Positions 1 through 6,503 of a DNA stretch of 64,000 nt are shown here, piece after piece; within the stretch, counting starts at the first letter, position 1, and each line of letters begins with the position of its first letter. This DNA is from JACJVV01 sp047602755 (GTDB lineage: Archaea; Nanobdellota; Nanobdellia; Woesearchaeales; JACJVV01): contig JBLKOM010000007.1 in assembly GCA_047602755.1 (NCBI GenBank), forward strand, positions 1 through 64,000, given 5' to 3'. The notes below the pieces were generated by a model that saw only the letters and a program-made list of their open reading frames with translations, was not told the origin of the DNA and did no database searches. Made by a program: the position numbers and the translations under genes.

Positions 1-77
1 AAGAGCCTGCATAGTGAGTAAGATAACCAGGACCTTGTGCTGTTGGAAAACCTAAATTATTAGAAGAAATATAACTT
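1..77. repeat. Direct repeat copy 1 (77 bp) within the beta-helix gene
   Basis: Bases 1-77 are identical to 838-914. The spacing of 837 bp is 279 codons, so both copies are read in the same frame and encode the same stretch around NLGFPTAQGPGYLTHYAGS. The similarity probably continues beyond the left window edge. Confidence 0.9.
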
Positions 78-1225
78 GTTTTATCAATAGTTAGATTTGT
101 TAAAATTAAACTAACATTTCCTGAACGAAGATAAGAGTTATTAAATAAATTGATTGTATGAATTCCAGTAAAAGTTAGAAGATTTTGATTTTCTATATTA
201 AATATAAAAGAATTACTTAAATTTAAAAAACCATTATTTCCATATATATTAACGGTTAAATCTAAGTCTCTTGCATAAATCCAAGTATTATTCCAAATAG
301 TTAAATTATTAAAACTCCAATAATTAGGATTTGAAGAATTCCAAAATGGTTTATTAGAGGTTTGAGTTTCATTAGCATTTCTAATCATACCTTGAAATCT
401 AAAACCATCTTTCATAATAACATTATTATTAGGAATATCAACAAAAATCATAGTTCCTGCTTGACCACGATTAGATAAACTATTTCCTAAACCACCAGCA
501 ACACTACTTTGACCAATTCCAGTAAAAGTAGATTCATTGTAGTAGACTGCTATACGACCACCACCACCACCAAGTTCAGCACCAGAAGAAGTTGCAATAA
601 AATAACCAGTACCAGATAGATAATCAGTTGTTACATAAATTGAACCACCTGAGCCCCTACGATTTGACCCTGAAGTAGTTGATGAACTTATATAACCTTC
701 TAAATTAAAATTTTCTGAGATAATCCGAATATGACCAGAACCTGGACCATCTAGACCACCACTACCAAAATCAGAAGGTTCTAAACTAGAACCATAAATA
801 TAATTATGATTTGATAAAGCACCAGATAAGCCACCATAAGAGCCTGCATAGTGAGTAAGATAACCAGGACCTTGTGCTGTTGGAAAACCTAAATTATTAG
901 AAGAAATATAACTTCCATCTTCAACATTTAAGTTCTCAGCAATTATTGTAACATTTCCTCCTCGGATAAATCCACCACTCTCAATAATTATAGTATTAAA
1001 ATCTAAAACGACAGATTGCATGTTAACTGTATTTTGAATTCTTCCTGTTGAAGTTATAATTAATTCATTGCCTGTAATAACTTCTCCATCTGTAAAAGTA
1101 TAAGTAGAACTTAATGTACATGTTCCAGATAAATCACCAGAATCACAGGGCAAAGCAAACACTGATTGAACTAAGAAAATTAGTAAAAACAATACAGTTA
1201 TTAATAATAATTTATTTTTTTTCAT
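1..1225 (-). CDS. Secreted beta-helix/adhesin-like repeat protein (C-terminus outside window)
   Basis: Not recognised as a named family. The ATG at 1225-1223 begins a protein with a typical signal peptide (MKKNKLLLITVLFLLIFLV, then QSVFALPC). It continues open to the window edge, so only about 408 N-terminal codons are present. The rest is rich in Ser, Thr, Asn, Gly and Ile, with phrases such as GGNVTIIAENLNVEDGSYIS and GGGGGGRIAVYYN that repeat loosely, as in parallel beta-helix surface proteins. A 77-bp DNA segment recurs 837 bp apart, so the repeat module is about 279 residues long. The start overlaps the stop of the upstream winged-helix gene by four bases (ATGA), suggesting co-translation. 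Probably exported and surface exposed; ligand unknown. Confidence 0.75.
   Translation of the reverse strand, partial: MKKNKLLLITVLFLLIFLVQSVFALPCDSGDLSGTCTLSSTYTFTDGEVITGNELIITSTGRIQNTVNMQSVVLDFNTIIIESGGFIRGGNVTIIAENLNVEDGSYISSNNLGFPTAQGPGYLTHYAGSYGGLSGALSNHNYIYGSSLEPSDFGSGGLDGPGSGHIRIISENFNLEGYISSSTTSGSNRRGSGGSIYVTTDYLSGTGYFIATSSGAELGGGGGRIAVYYNESTFTGIGQSSVAGGLGNSLSNRGQAGTMIFVDIPNNNVIMKDGFRFQGMIRNANETQTSNKPFWNSSNPNYWSFNNLTIWNNTWIYARDLDLTVNIYGNNGFLNLSNSFIFNIENQNLLTFTGIHTINLFNNSYLRSGNVSLILTNLTIDKTSYISSNNLGFPTAQGPGYLTHYAGS
838..914. repeat. Direct repeat copy 2 (77 bp) within the beta-helix gene
   Basis: Identical to 1-77 and in the same reading frame. Perfect DNA identity over 77 bases, while flanking parts of the module have diverged, suggests recent duplication or gene conversion. 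Confidence 0.9.
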
Positions 1226-1443
1226 TTCCACCATATCCATGTACCTTTTCCTGATCCAATATGTTTACCATGTATTCTACCTTCACCACGTAGATTATTC
1301 AATCGATATAATATTTTAACTCGAGAAATATTAGACAATTGAAGTTCAATTTCTTTTGTTTCTAAAGGCTCAGAAGATTTAGATAAAATACTACTAATTT
1401 TATCATCATGTATTTGCATTAAGAGAATAATTAAAGTCATCAT
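1222..1443 (-). CDS. Small winged helix-turn-helix protein
   Basis: A 73-residue protein. The segment LETKEIELQLSNISRVKILY followed by RLNNLRGEGRIHGKHIG reads as a helix-turn-helix plus wing: a conditional helix, a recognition helix with Arg/Lys, and a basic beta-hairpin. It ends GKGTWIWW. The true start may be the internal Met at residue 9, because the first eight residues are hydrophobic and unlike the domain. Its stop overlaps the start of the downstream surface protein (ATGA), so the two are probably one transcript. It lies beside a repeated, palindrome-flanked intergenic region that could be its operator. DNA binding is inferred from fold resemblance only. Confidence 0.6.
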   Translation of the reverse strand: MMTLIILLMQIHDDKISSILSKSSEPLETKEIELQLSNISRVKILYRLNNLRGEGRIHGKHIGSGKGTWIWWK

Positions 1444-1450
1444 TTAAATA

Positions 1451-1522
1451 TTTATCGATAAATTTGTTAATAAATTTATGGAAATATTTATAGAAATATT
1501 TATGGAAATATTTATCGGTAAA
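1451..1522. promoter_or_regulatory. Three 12-bp tandem repeats flanked by near-palindromes (candidate operator)
   Basis: TATGGAAATATT occurs at 1477-1488 and 1501-1512, with TATAGAAATATT between them at 1489-1500. TTTATCGATAAA (1451-1462, perfect palindrome) and TTTATCGGTAAA (1511-1522) flank the array. It sits between the divergent winged-helix and nitroreductase genes. A role as regulator binding site is inferred. Confidence 0.5.
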
Positions 1523-1582
1523 TAAAAATAAATATAGAAAATATAACTTTATGATTAATAATATGACGAATAAAAACACAAC

Positions 1583-1593
1583 TTTTATATATA
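1583..1593 (+). promoter_or_regulatory. TATA box for the nitroreductase gene
   Basis: TTTTATATATA is centred about 26 bases before the ATG at 1614. This is the archaeal TATA position for a transcript starting at or next to the start codon. No Shine-Dalgarno sequence is visible. Confidence 0.55.
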
Positions 1594-1613
1594 CAATTTT
1601 TTAATAACATAAT

Positions 1614-2273
1614 ATGGATGTATATGAATGTATAAAAACACGAAGAAGTATTAAGAAATTTAAAGATATAGAAGTTCCGTGGGATGACGTTTGTAAAATT
1701 CTTGAAGCAGGCAAATCTGCTCCTAGTTCAGGTAATATTCAAAATTGGAAATTTATAGTCATACAAGATAAAGCTGCAAAAGAAGAAATAGCAGAATATT
1801 GTGGGAACCAATTATGGATTGCAAAAGCAGCTTTTCTTATTTGTGTTGTTGCAGATATTGATAAAGCAAAAAGATTTTATGGAATAAGAGGAGAAAGACT
1901 TTATTCTGGACAAAATTGTTCAGCTGCTTCAGAAAATATGTTACTTATGGCACACGCATTAGGAATAGGTGGATCATGGGTTGGTTATTTAGAAGAAGAC
2001 AAAATAATACAAGCATTAACTATTCCTAAAGGAATAAGACCACAATGTGTTCTTGCATTTGGTTATCCTGCAGAAGATCCTCCTGCTCCTCCAAAATATA
2101 CACTAGAAAATGTTATGTATTTTAGACAATTTGGTGGACAAGGTAATAGAGTAAAAGATATTCCTCAGTATAAAGGAGAATTTTCTTATAAGATTAAAGG
2201 TGCTATAGATAAAACAAAAGAATTAGCACAAAAAATGAATGATAAATTATTAGGAAAAGAAGATAATAAATAA
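1614..2273 (+). CDS. Nitroreductase family FMN-dependent oxidoreductase
   Basis: A 219-residue nitroreductase-fold protein. The N-terminal KTRRSIKKFKD carries the conserved Arg/Ser that bind FMN phosphate, APSSGNIQNWKF is the typical Ser/Asn-rich FMN-binding loop, and GIGGSWVGY is the second flavin-contact region. Such proteins use NAD(P)H to reduce nitro compounds, quinones or other acceptors in the cytoplasm; the substrate cannot be read from sequence. The C-terminal 45 residues form a Lys-rich helix that extends beyond the core fold. A TATA box 26 bases upstream predicts a leaderless transcript. Monocistronic: the gene upstream is divergent, and downstream lies a convergent hairpin-rich region followed by ftsZ. 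Confidence 0.85.
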   Translation: MDVYECIKTRRSIKKFKDIEVPWDDVCKILEAGKSAPSSGNIQNWKFIVIQDKAAKEEIAEYCGNQLWIAKAAFLICVVADIDKAKRFYGIRGERLYSGQNCSAASENMLLMAHALGIGGSWVGYLEEDKIIQALTIPKGIRPQCVLAFGYPAEDPPAPPKYTLENVMYFRQFGGQGNRVKDIPQYKGEFSYKIKGAIDKTKELAQKMNDKLLGKEDNK

Positions 2274-2340
2274 AATTTCTAAAATATTTCTGTAGATTTA
2301 ATTTTATGAATATTCTTATTAAATAAGTATTTAAAAAAAA

Positions 2341-2535
2341 AGAATGCCTATTATTGGAAACAAAACAGAGTTTTTACCCAGTAATGGGATTGAATATTGG
2401 ATACAAGAAAAATTAGAAAATAAAAAAAAAGAATGCCCATTACTGGAAACAAAACAGAGTTTTTACCCAGTAATGGGATTGAATATTGGATACAAGAAAA
2501 ATTAGAAAATAAAAAAAAAGAATGCCCATTACTGG
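2341..2535. repeat. 89-bp tandem repeat (two copies plus partial third) with embedded hairpins
   Basis: The unit starting AGAATGCC begins at 2341, 2430 and 2519, an exact 89-bp period. Each full unit holds inverted arms: 2347-2357 with 2378-2388, and 2436-2446 with 2467-2477 (11 bp each). The third copy is itself a hairpin, TGCCCA TTAC TGGGCA at 2523-2538. The two arm changes in copy 1 (C to T) keep pairing as G-U in plus-strand RNA. The period is not a multiple of three, so the array is not coding. It lies between the convergent nitroreductase and ftsZ genes. Confidence 0.9.
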
Positions 2536-2551
2536 GCATCACAAAAGGTTT

Positions 2552-2602
2552 TTTGCCTTCAGATGGGAGTATTTTGGGGGTGGTACGCACAATGAAGGCA
2601 AA
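2552..2602. other. 10-bp inverted repeat (hairpin) next to the 89-bp array
   Basis: TTTGCCTTCA at 2552-2561 is the exact reverse complement of TGAAGGCAAA at 2593-2602, with a 31-base loop rich in G. It immediately follows the hairpin of the third repeat, so 2341-2602 forms one densely structured block. Possible roles are a transcription end structure for either neighbour or a small RNA. Confidence 0.6.
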
Positions 2603-2708
2603 GAATATCACATAAGTTGTGAACATGAGTTTTTCTTTGACTTTTGTAAATAACAATAAATAAAAAAATAGAACCATGGAAATTAATCCATGGCCCTTCA
2701 TCCATCAT

Positions 2709-3782
2709 CTAATTAATTATTTCAATGCCAAGTTCATCGCCGATTTCAACTGCTTCTTTTCGTTGCTGCTTAAAATCAACTTTTCCAAGAATCCAAGGAG
2801 ACTGAACACCGGTAATAATTGTCATTACTGTAATTTTACCTTTCATGTCATCTGCTACACGTGCTCCCCATATAACATTAGCATCTTCATCAAGGCTTTC
2901 GGTTACAAGTTCACCAATTTTATTGATGTCATCTAAAGTCATATCTGGTCCACCGGCTATATGTATTAATGCACCAGTTGCTCCTTCATAACTAATGTCA
3001 AGAAGAGGATTGTTGAGAGCACCTTTAACTGCTTCATCAACTCGGCTGTTTGTATCACTACAACCAACACCTATTGCTGCTACACCACCATTAGTCATTA
3101 TTGCTTTTACGTCAGCATAATCTAAGTTAACTAATGAAGGAACTGCAATTGTCTCAACTATTCCCTTGATCATTGTTGATACTAATTCATTTGCTACAGC
3201 AAATGCTTGTTGAATAGGAAGATTTCCTGCTATTTGTACTAGTCTATTATTATCAATAACGATAACAGTGTCAGATACTTGTCTTAGTTGTTGCAACCCA
3301 AATTCTGCTTTATCAACTCTTGCTCTTTCAATCTTGAAAGGCATTGTTACAGTTCCAATTACAATTGCTCCTGTATCTTTTGCAACACTAGCAACTACTG
3401 GTGCTGAACCTGTTCCTGTTCCACCACCCATACCTGCACATACAAATACCATATCTGCTTGTTTTAATGAGTCTTTGATCTCAGACATTGATTCTTGAGC
3501 TGCTTCTGCGCCTTTTTCAGGGAAACCACCACATCCAAGTCCACGTGTTACATCTTTTCCCATTAAGAACTTTTTGTCTGCATCTGTTATATTAAGATGT
3601 TGTTGATCAGTATTACATGCTATAATTTCAGCACCCTTAATACCTTTTTTATAAAGCCAGGAAACCATATTATTTCCAGCTCCACCACATCCAATTACTT
3701 TTATATTCGCTTGGCCCGTTTCCAAATCTGCGAATTTATCTTTTTGTTCGCTTTTTACAGCATTTTGCACAATAAAATCCAT
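2709..3782 (-). CDS. ftsZ: Cell division protein FtsZ
   Basis: A 357-residue tubulin-superfamily GTPase that polymerises into the division ring at mid-cell. It shows the nucleotide-binding glycines IKVIGCGGAGNNMV, the tubulin signature GGGTGTGSAP, the T5-region PFKIERAR, and NLDYADVKAIM, which precedes the catalytic T7 loop. About 30 N-terminal residues precede the GTPase core. The C-terminal tail is short, with no recognisable FtsA/SepF-binding peptide. Whether it is FtsZ1 or FtsZ2 type was not settled. The ATG has a GGGGTG Shine-Dalgarno sequence about ten bases upstream. It is transcribed alone behind a long leader with unusual hairpins, while most nearby genes look leaderless. Confidence 0.95.
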   Translation of the reverse strand: MDFIVQNAVKSEQKDKFADLETGQANIKVIGCGGAGNNMVSWLYKKGIKGAEIIACNTDQQHLNITDADKKFLMGKDVTRGLGCGGFPEKGAEAAQESMSEIKDSLKQADMVFVCAGMGGGTGTGSAPVVASVAKDTGAIVIGTVTMPFKIERARVDKAEFGLQQLRQVSDTVIVIDNNRLVQIAGNLPIQQAFAVANELVSTMIKGIVETIAVPSLVNLDYADVKAIMTNGGVAAIGVGCSDTNSRVDEAVKGALNNPLLDISYEGATGALIHIAGGPDMTLDDINKIGELVTESLDEDANVIWGARVADDMKGKITVMTIITGVQSPWILGKVDFKQQRKEAVEIGDELGIEIIN

Positions 3783-3889
3783 TTCCTTACACCCCTTTTT
3801 GTTTTGCCCCCCTACTGGATAATTAATACAGTGGAGTTTAATATAGATACTTCAAGCTATAGCTTAAAATACCACAATCTATTTAATTT

Positions 3890-3994
3890 AGTGCTACCTA
3901 TCACACTACAGAATTCGCCAAAATTCGTTCGGTAAACGCGCCAACGTTTATCAAGTAAACTTTATTTGATGTTGAGTCTCGCCAAAGACTTAAA
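3890..3994. promoter_or_regulatory. Hairpin series in the ftsZ upstream region, three with identical CGCCAA loops
   Basis: Three inverted repeats enclose exactly the same six bases. GAATT-CGCCAA-AATTC spans 3911-3926, TAAACG-CGCCAA-CGTTTA spans 3933-3950, and AGTCT-CGCCAA-AGACT spans 3975-3990. The stems are unrelated in sequence yet all pair. A fourth inverted repeat, TAGTG/CACTA, lies at 3890-3909. Read as ftsZ mRNA (minus strand) the loops are UUGGCG. The outer extensions at 3973-3974 and 3931-3932 use G-T pairs on the plus strand, which would instead favour a plus-strand RNA. Conserved loop with changing stems points to an RNA-level element. Confidence 0.75.
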
Positions 3995-4220
3995 ACATAT
4001 TTCTTATATTTCTATATTAATTTGTATACTGGTATTTAAATAAGATTGTTGTAGTATATATATTTTAGACTATAGTATATTATGACTAAATTACAACCAA
4101 CTCAATAGAATAAATTTACTAAAAAAAGCTTTTAAACCTAGCGATAAATTTAAATAAGATAATTTAAGCCAATTTTACCATTATAAAAAAATAAAAGCTT
4201 AAAACAAAAAACTTCTAAAG
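3995..4220. other. Intergenic stretch between the ftsZ leader and the HIT operon
   Basis: The gene-free interval is 3783-4251. Besides the hairpins, a palindrome (AAGCTATAGCTT) lies near 3853 in the leader. A TATA-like TATTTAAATA at 4033-4042 could start the leftward ftsZ transcript, giving a leader of more than 200 bases. The remainder is AT-rich without an open frame I can support. Confidence 0.4.
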
Positions 4221-4231
4221 ATTTATATATT
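4221..4231 (+). promoter_or_regulatory. TATA box for the HIT-HIT-DsbB operon
   Basis: ATTTATATATT is centred about 26 bases before the ATG at 4252, with no Shine-Dalgarno sequence. The transcript is therefore probably leaderless. The hairpin series further left lies outside this transcript. Confidence 0.5.
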
Positions 4232-4251
4232 ATAATAATTGAAATAAGATT

Positions 4252-5052
4252 ATGGCTGAAGAAACACAAGAAGAATTAATGGAAAGAGTAAAAAAGATGT
4301 CTCCAGAAGAGCTTCTTGAGTTCCAAAAAAGTAGATGTATATTTTGCCAAATAATACAAGGAAAAATTCAATCAAAAAAAATTTATGAAGATGATAAAAT
4401 AATAGGTATTCTTGATATAAATCCGGCAAATCCAGGTCATATTTTACTAATGCCAAAAGAACATTATGCTATAATGCCTCAAGTTCCAATGGAGATAATT
4501 GAGCATTTATTTCTTGTTTCTAAAAGGTTATGCAATATTGGATTAAAAGCATTAGGATCAAAAGGTACTACAATTCTTGTACAAAATGGGCTTGCAGCTG
4601 GACAAAAAGCACAGCATTTTATGATTCATTTAATACCTAGAATGGATAATGATGGAGTTGGATTAACATTAGACAGAAAAGAAATAACCGAGAAAGATTA
4701 TATTGTAATAAAAGAAAGGATACAAAAAAAAGTTAATGAAGTATTTGGTGTAGGAGTAAAAGATGCTGAAATAATAAATGAAATTAATGATATTGATAAA
4801 ATTGACAAAGAAGTAAATCAGGAGAATAATGAGATTGAATCAATTCAAAAAGAATTAAATGATATTGGAAATCTTAATAAAAAAAAACAAGAAAAAGAAG
4901 TACTAGAACAGGAGAATAATCAAGATATAAATGATACTCATGAGGATAATGACATTGATGAGAAAAAAAATAATGACTCAGATGAGATTAATAAAAAGCA
5001 AATTAATACTGCTGATCTAGATGATATTGCTAAAGTTTTAGGGATAAAATGA
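4252..5052 (+). CDS. HIT-fold protein lacking the catalytic histidine, with acidic low-complexity tail
   Basis: A 266-residue protein. Residues about 27-165 are a HIT (histidine triad) domain with the Zn-type CIFC knuckle and GQKAQHFMIHLIPR. In active HIT hydrolases the triad is H-x-H-x-H with the middle His as nucleophile. Here it reads H122-F-M124-I-H126, so the nucleophile position is Met. The canonical relative at 19106 keeps HLHIH. Residues about 170-266 are Asn/Asp/Glu/Lys-rich and probably disordered, ending in a short helix ADLDDIAKVLGIK. It may bind nucleotides without hydrolysing them. It overlaps the next gene by ATGA (5049-5052). First gene of a three-gene operon. Confidence 0.8.
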   Translation: MAEETQEELMERVKKMSPEELLEFQKSRCIFCQIIQGKIQSKKIYEDDKIIGILDINPANPGHILLMPKEHYAIMPQVPMEIIEHLFLVSKRLCNIGLKALGSKGTTILVQNGLAAGQKAQHFMIHLIPRMDNDGVGLTLDRKEITEKDYIVIKERIQKKVNEVFGVGVKDAEIINEINDIDKIDKEVNQENNEIESIQKELNDIGNLNKKKQEKEVLEQENNQDINDTHEDNDIDEKKNNDSDEINKKQINTADLDDIAKVLGIK

Positions 5053-5603
5053 CCGAATGTAGGATTTGTACAATTATAGAAAGCAAAGAAATTGCTGAGA
5101 AAGTTAAGATTTATGAAGATGAAATCTGTATAGCATTATTAAGTACTAAACCAGCATCAATTGCTCATACCATTATATTTCCAAAAAAACATTATACAAT
5201 TATAGAACAAGTACCAGATAATGAAATCAAACATATGTTTCAAATATGCAATAAAATATCAAGAGCAATGTTTGAATCATTAAATATACAAGGAACTAAT
5301 ATACTTGTTCAGAATGGTATTCCTGCAGGTCAAGAAGAACCTCATTTTTCAATAAATATTATTGCCAGAAGAGAAGGAGATGGCATGCAACTTGAATGGA
5401 AACCAAAGCAATTAAGCCAAGAAGAATTATCAACAATTGAATTACAATACAAAAAGTATCTTGAAGAACCTAGTGTAGAAACAATAAAAAAACAAGAGAT
5501 TTTAAAAAGCGATGAAAAATCAGCTGATAATCCAATAGACAAATTAACTGAAGATGATGATGAAGAAAATTATTTAGTAAAATACTTTAATCGAATGCCA
5601 TGA
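5049..5603 (+). CDS. HIT-fold protein with degenerate triad
   Basis: A 184-residue paralogue of the preceding gene. It keeps the CRIC knuckle near the N-terminus and the HIT core (GTNILVQNGIPAGQ). The triad reads H99-F-S101-I-N103, so both the nucleophilic His and the third His are lost. A C-terminal acidic stretch (residues about 155-184) follows the domain. It is translationally coupled on both sides through ATGA overlaps, at 5049-5052 and 5600-5603. Loss of catalysis in both tandem copies suggests a retained binding role, perhaps as a heterodimer; this is inference. Confidence 0.8.
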   Translation: MTECRICTIIESKEIAEKVKIYEDEICIALLSTKPASIAHTIIFPKKHYTIIEQVPDNEIKHMFQICNKISRAMFESLNIQGTNILVQNGIPAGQEEPHFSINIIARREGDGMQLEWKPKQLSQEELSTIELQYKKYLEEPSVETIKKQEILKSDEKSADNPIDKLTEDDDEENYLVKYFNRMP

Positions 5604-6112
5604 AACAAATAATATTCCAAGCAATACCTGTAATTGTTTTAATTACTCATATAGTTTTAATTGCATTAGGAACTTGCTTACTTAATAAAAAATTAAGAAA
5701 AATAATATTTAATTTTGCAAAAAAACAAAAAAATAAAATTTTTTTAGTTATATCAGCAACAGCAATGTCAGGTAGTCTTTTTTACTCCGAAATAATGGGT
5801 TATACTCCTTGTCCTTTATGTTGGTTACAACGAGTTGCAATATTTCCTATAGTAGTATTATCAATTGTTGCAATTAAGTACAAAGATAAAAATTCGGAAA
5901 GATATATATTACCTATGGCAGGCATAGGATTACTTTTATCAGGATATCATTATATTAGTCAATTTTTTGTTAATAATACTACTCTATGTTTAGTTGGAGC
6001 AGTTAATTGTTCACAACGGATAACAATGCATTTTAATTATATTTCAATTCCATTAATGGCATTTACAATATGTTTAATGATAATATTAACAATTATTTTT
6101 ACAAGAAAATAA
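5600..6112 (+). CDS. DsbB/BdbC-like disulfide bond formation membrane protein
   Basis: A 170-residue integral membrane protein with about four hydrophobic segments. GYTPCPLCWLQRV matches the first periplasmic Cys-x-x-Cys loop of DsbB, including the WxQR that contacts quinone. A second cysteine pair, TLCLVGAVNCSQ, sits in the next extracytoplasmic loop. DsbB-type proteins re-oxidise a thioredoxin-like partner and pass electrons to quinone, promoting disulfides in exported proteins. That fits a genome encoding cysteine-rich secreted proteins (33560, 36720). Pairing with two cytoplasmic HIT proteins is unusual. The start overlaps the previous stop (ATGA). No DsbA-like partner is seen in the window. 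Confidence 0.85.
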   Translation: MKQIIFQAIPVIVLITHIVLIALGTCLLNKKLRKIIFNFAKKQKNKIFLVISATAMSGSLFYSEIMGYTPCPLCWLQRVAIFPIVVLSIVAIKYKDKNSERYILPMAGIGLLLSGYHYISQFFVNNTTLCLVGAVNCSQRITMHFNYISIPLMAFTICLMIILTIIFTRK

Positions 6113-6142
6113 ATTTTAAATTTTTAAAGATAATCTAATATC

Positions 6143-6167
6143 ATAAATTATATGCTGACGTCGCATA
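6143..6167 (+). pseudogene. Duplicated 5' fragment of tRNA-Ser with upstream flank
   Basis: The 25 bases 6143-6167 are identical to 6226-6250, which cover the flank and first 14 bases of the tRNA-Ser gene. The offset, 83 bp, equals the length of the tRNA gene. The fragment is followed by its own inverted repeat, CTGACGTCG at 6155-6163 with CGACGTCAG at 6187-6195, rather than by a tRNA body. Confidence 0.7.
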
Positions 6168-6236
6168 CACAAACAGAGTTTGGTCACGACGTCAGGGATG
6201 AAATTAAAGAATTAAAAAAACAACAATAAATTATAT

Positions 6237-6319
6237 GCTGACGTCGCATAACCTGGTATTGCGCAAGCCTGGAAAGCTTGTTTCCTCTGGATATCCCGGT
6301 TCAAATCCGGGCGTCAGCG
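6237..6319 (+). tRNA. tRNA-Ser (anticodon GGA)
   Basis: The acceptor stem GCTGACG (6237-6243) pairs with CGTCAGC (6312-6318), with discriminator G at 6319. The anticodon stem CAAGC/GCTTG encloses CTGGAAA, giving anticodon GGA (Ser, UCC/UCU codons). A variable arm of about 14 bases (TCC/GGA pairing) makes it a class II tRNA as expected for serine. The T arm is CCCGG-TTCAAAT-CCGGG. No intron and no encoded CCA. Partial copies of its 5' and 3' ends flank it. Confidence 0.93.
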
Positions 6320-6421
6320 TTTTATTTTTACAAAATAGAATAAACTTTCTATGGGATTTGAACCTCCGGTTCAGGCACTCACTAACGTTCGGCAATTTAT
6401 TTGTATACTCACAAACAATTT

Positions 6422-6436
6422 GGGCGTCAGCGTTTT
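6422..6436 (+). pseudogene. Duplicated 3' fragment of tRNA-Ser
   Basis: GGGCGTCAGCGTTTT at 6422-6436 repeats 6309-6323, the tRNA 3' end plus its T-run. The sequence between the two copies is not tRNA-like apart from a short hairpin (TGAACC-TCC-GGTTCA, about 6358-6373). Such a 3' tRNA copy is what a site-specific integration event or decay of a second tRNA gene would leave. Confidence 0.6.
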
Positions 6437-6469
6437 TTATTTTCTAAAATAATGTTAATAAAATACCAT

Positions 6470-6482
6470 TATATTTATAATA
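6470..6482 (+). promoter_or_regulatory. TATA box for thrC
   Basis: TATATTTATAATA is centred about 28 bases before the thrC start at 6504. No Shine-Dalgarno sequence follows, so a leaderless transcript is likely. Confidence 0.45.
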
Positions 6483-6503
6483 CAGCAAATAACTGCATTT
6501 AAT

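Noticed and set aside
2351..2701. Open frames on both strands through the 89-bp repeat (including a hydrophobic 116-codon frame on the minus strand)
   Set aside because: The repeat period is not a multiple of three, so each copy is read in a different frame, and the arms form hairpins. The block is non-coding.
6340..6400. Possible degenerate tRNA on the minus strand (GGTTCAAATCCC-like segment)
   Set aside because: The T-arm-like sequence does not form a full stem and no acceptor or anticodon arm can be drawn.
6235..6447. A 70-codon plus-strand frame starting in the tRNA-Ser region
   Set aside because: It lies across the tRNA gene and its duplicated fragments; the tRNA structure fully explains the sequence.
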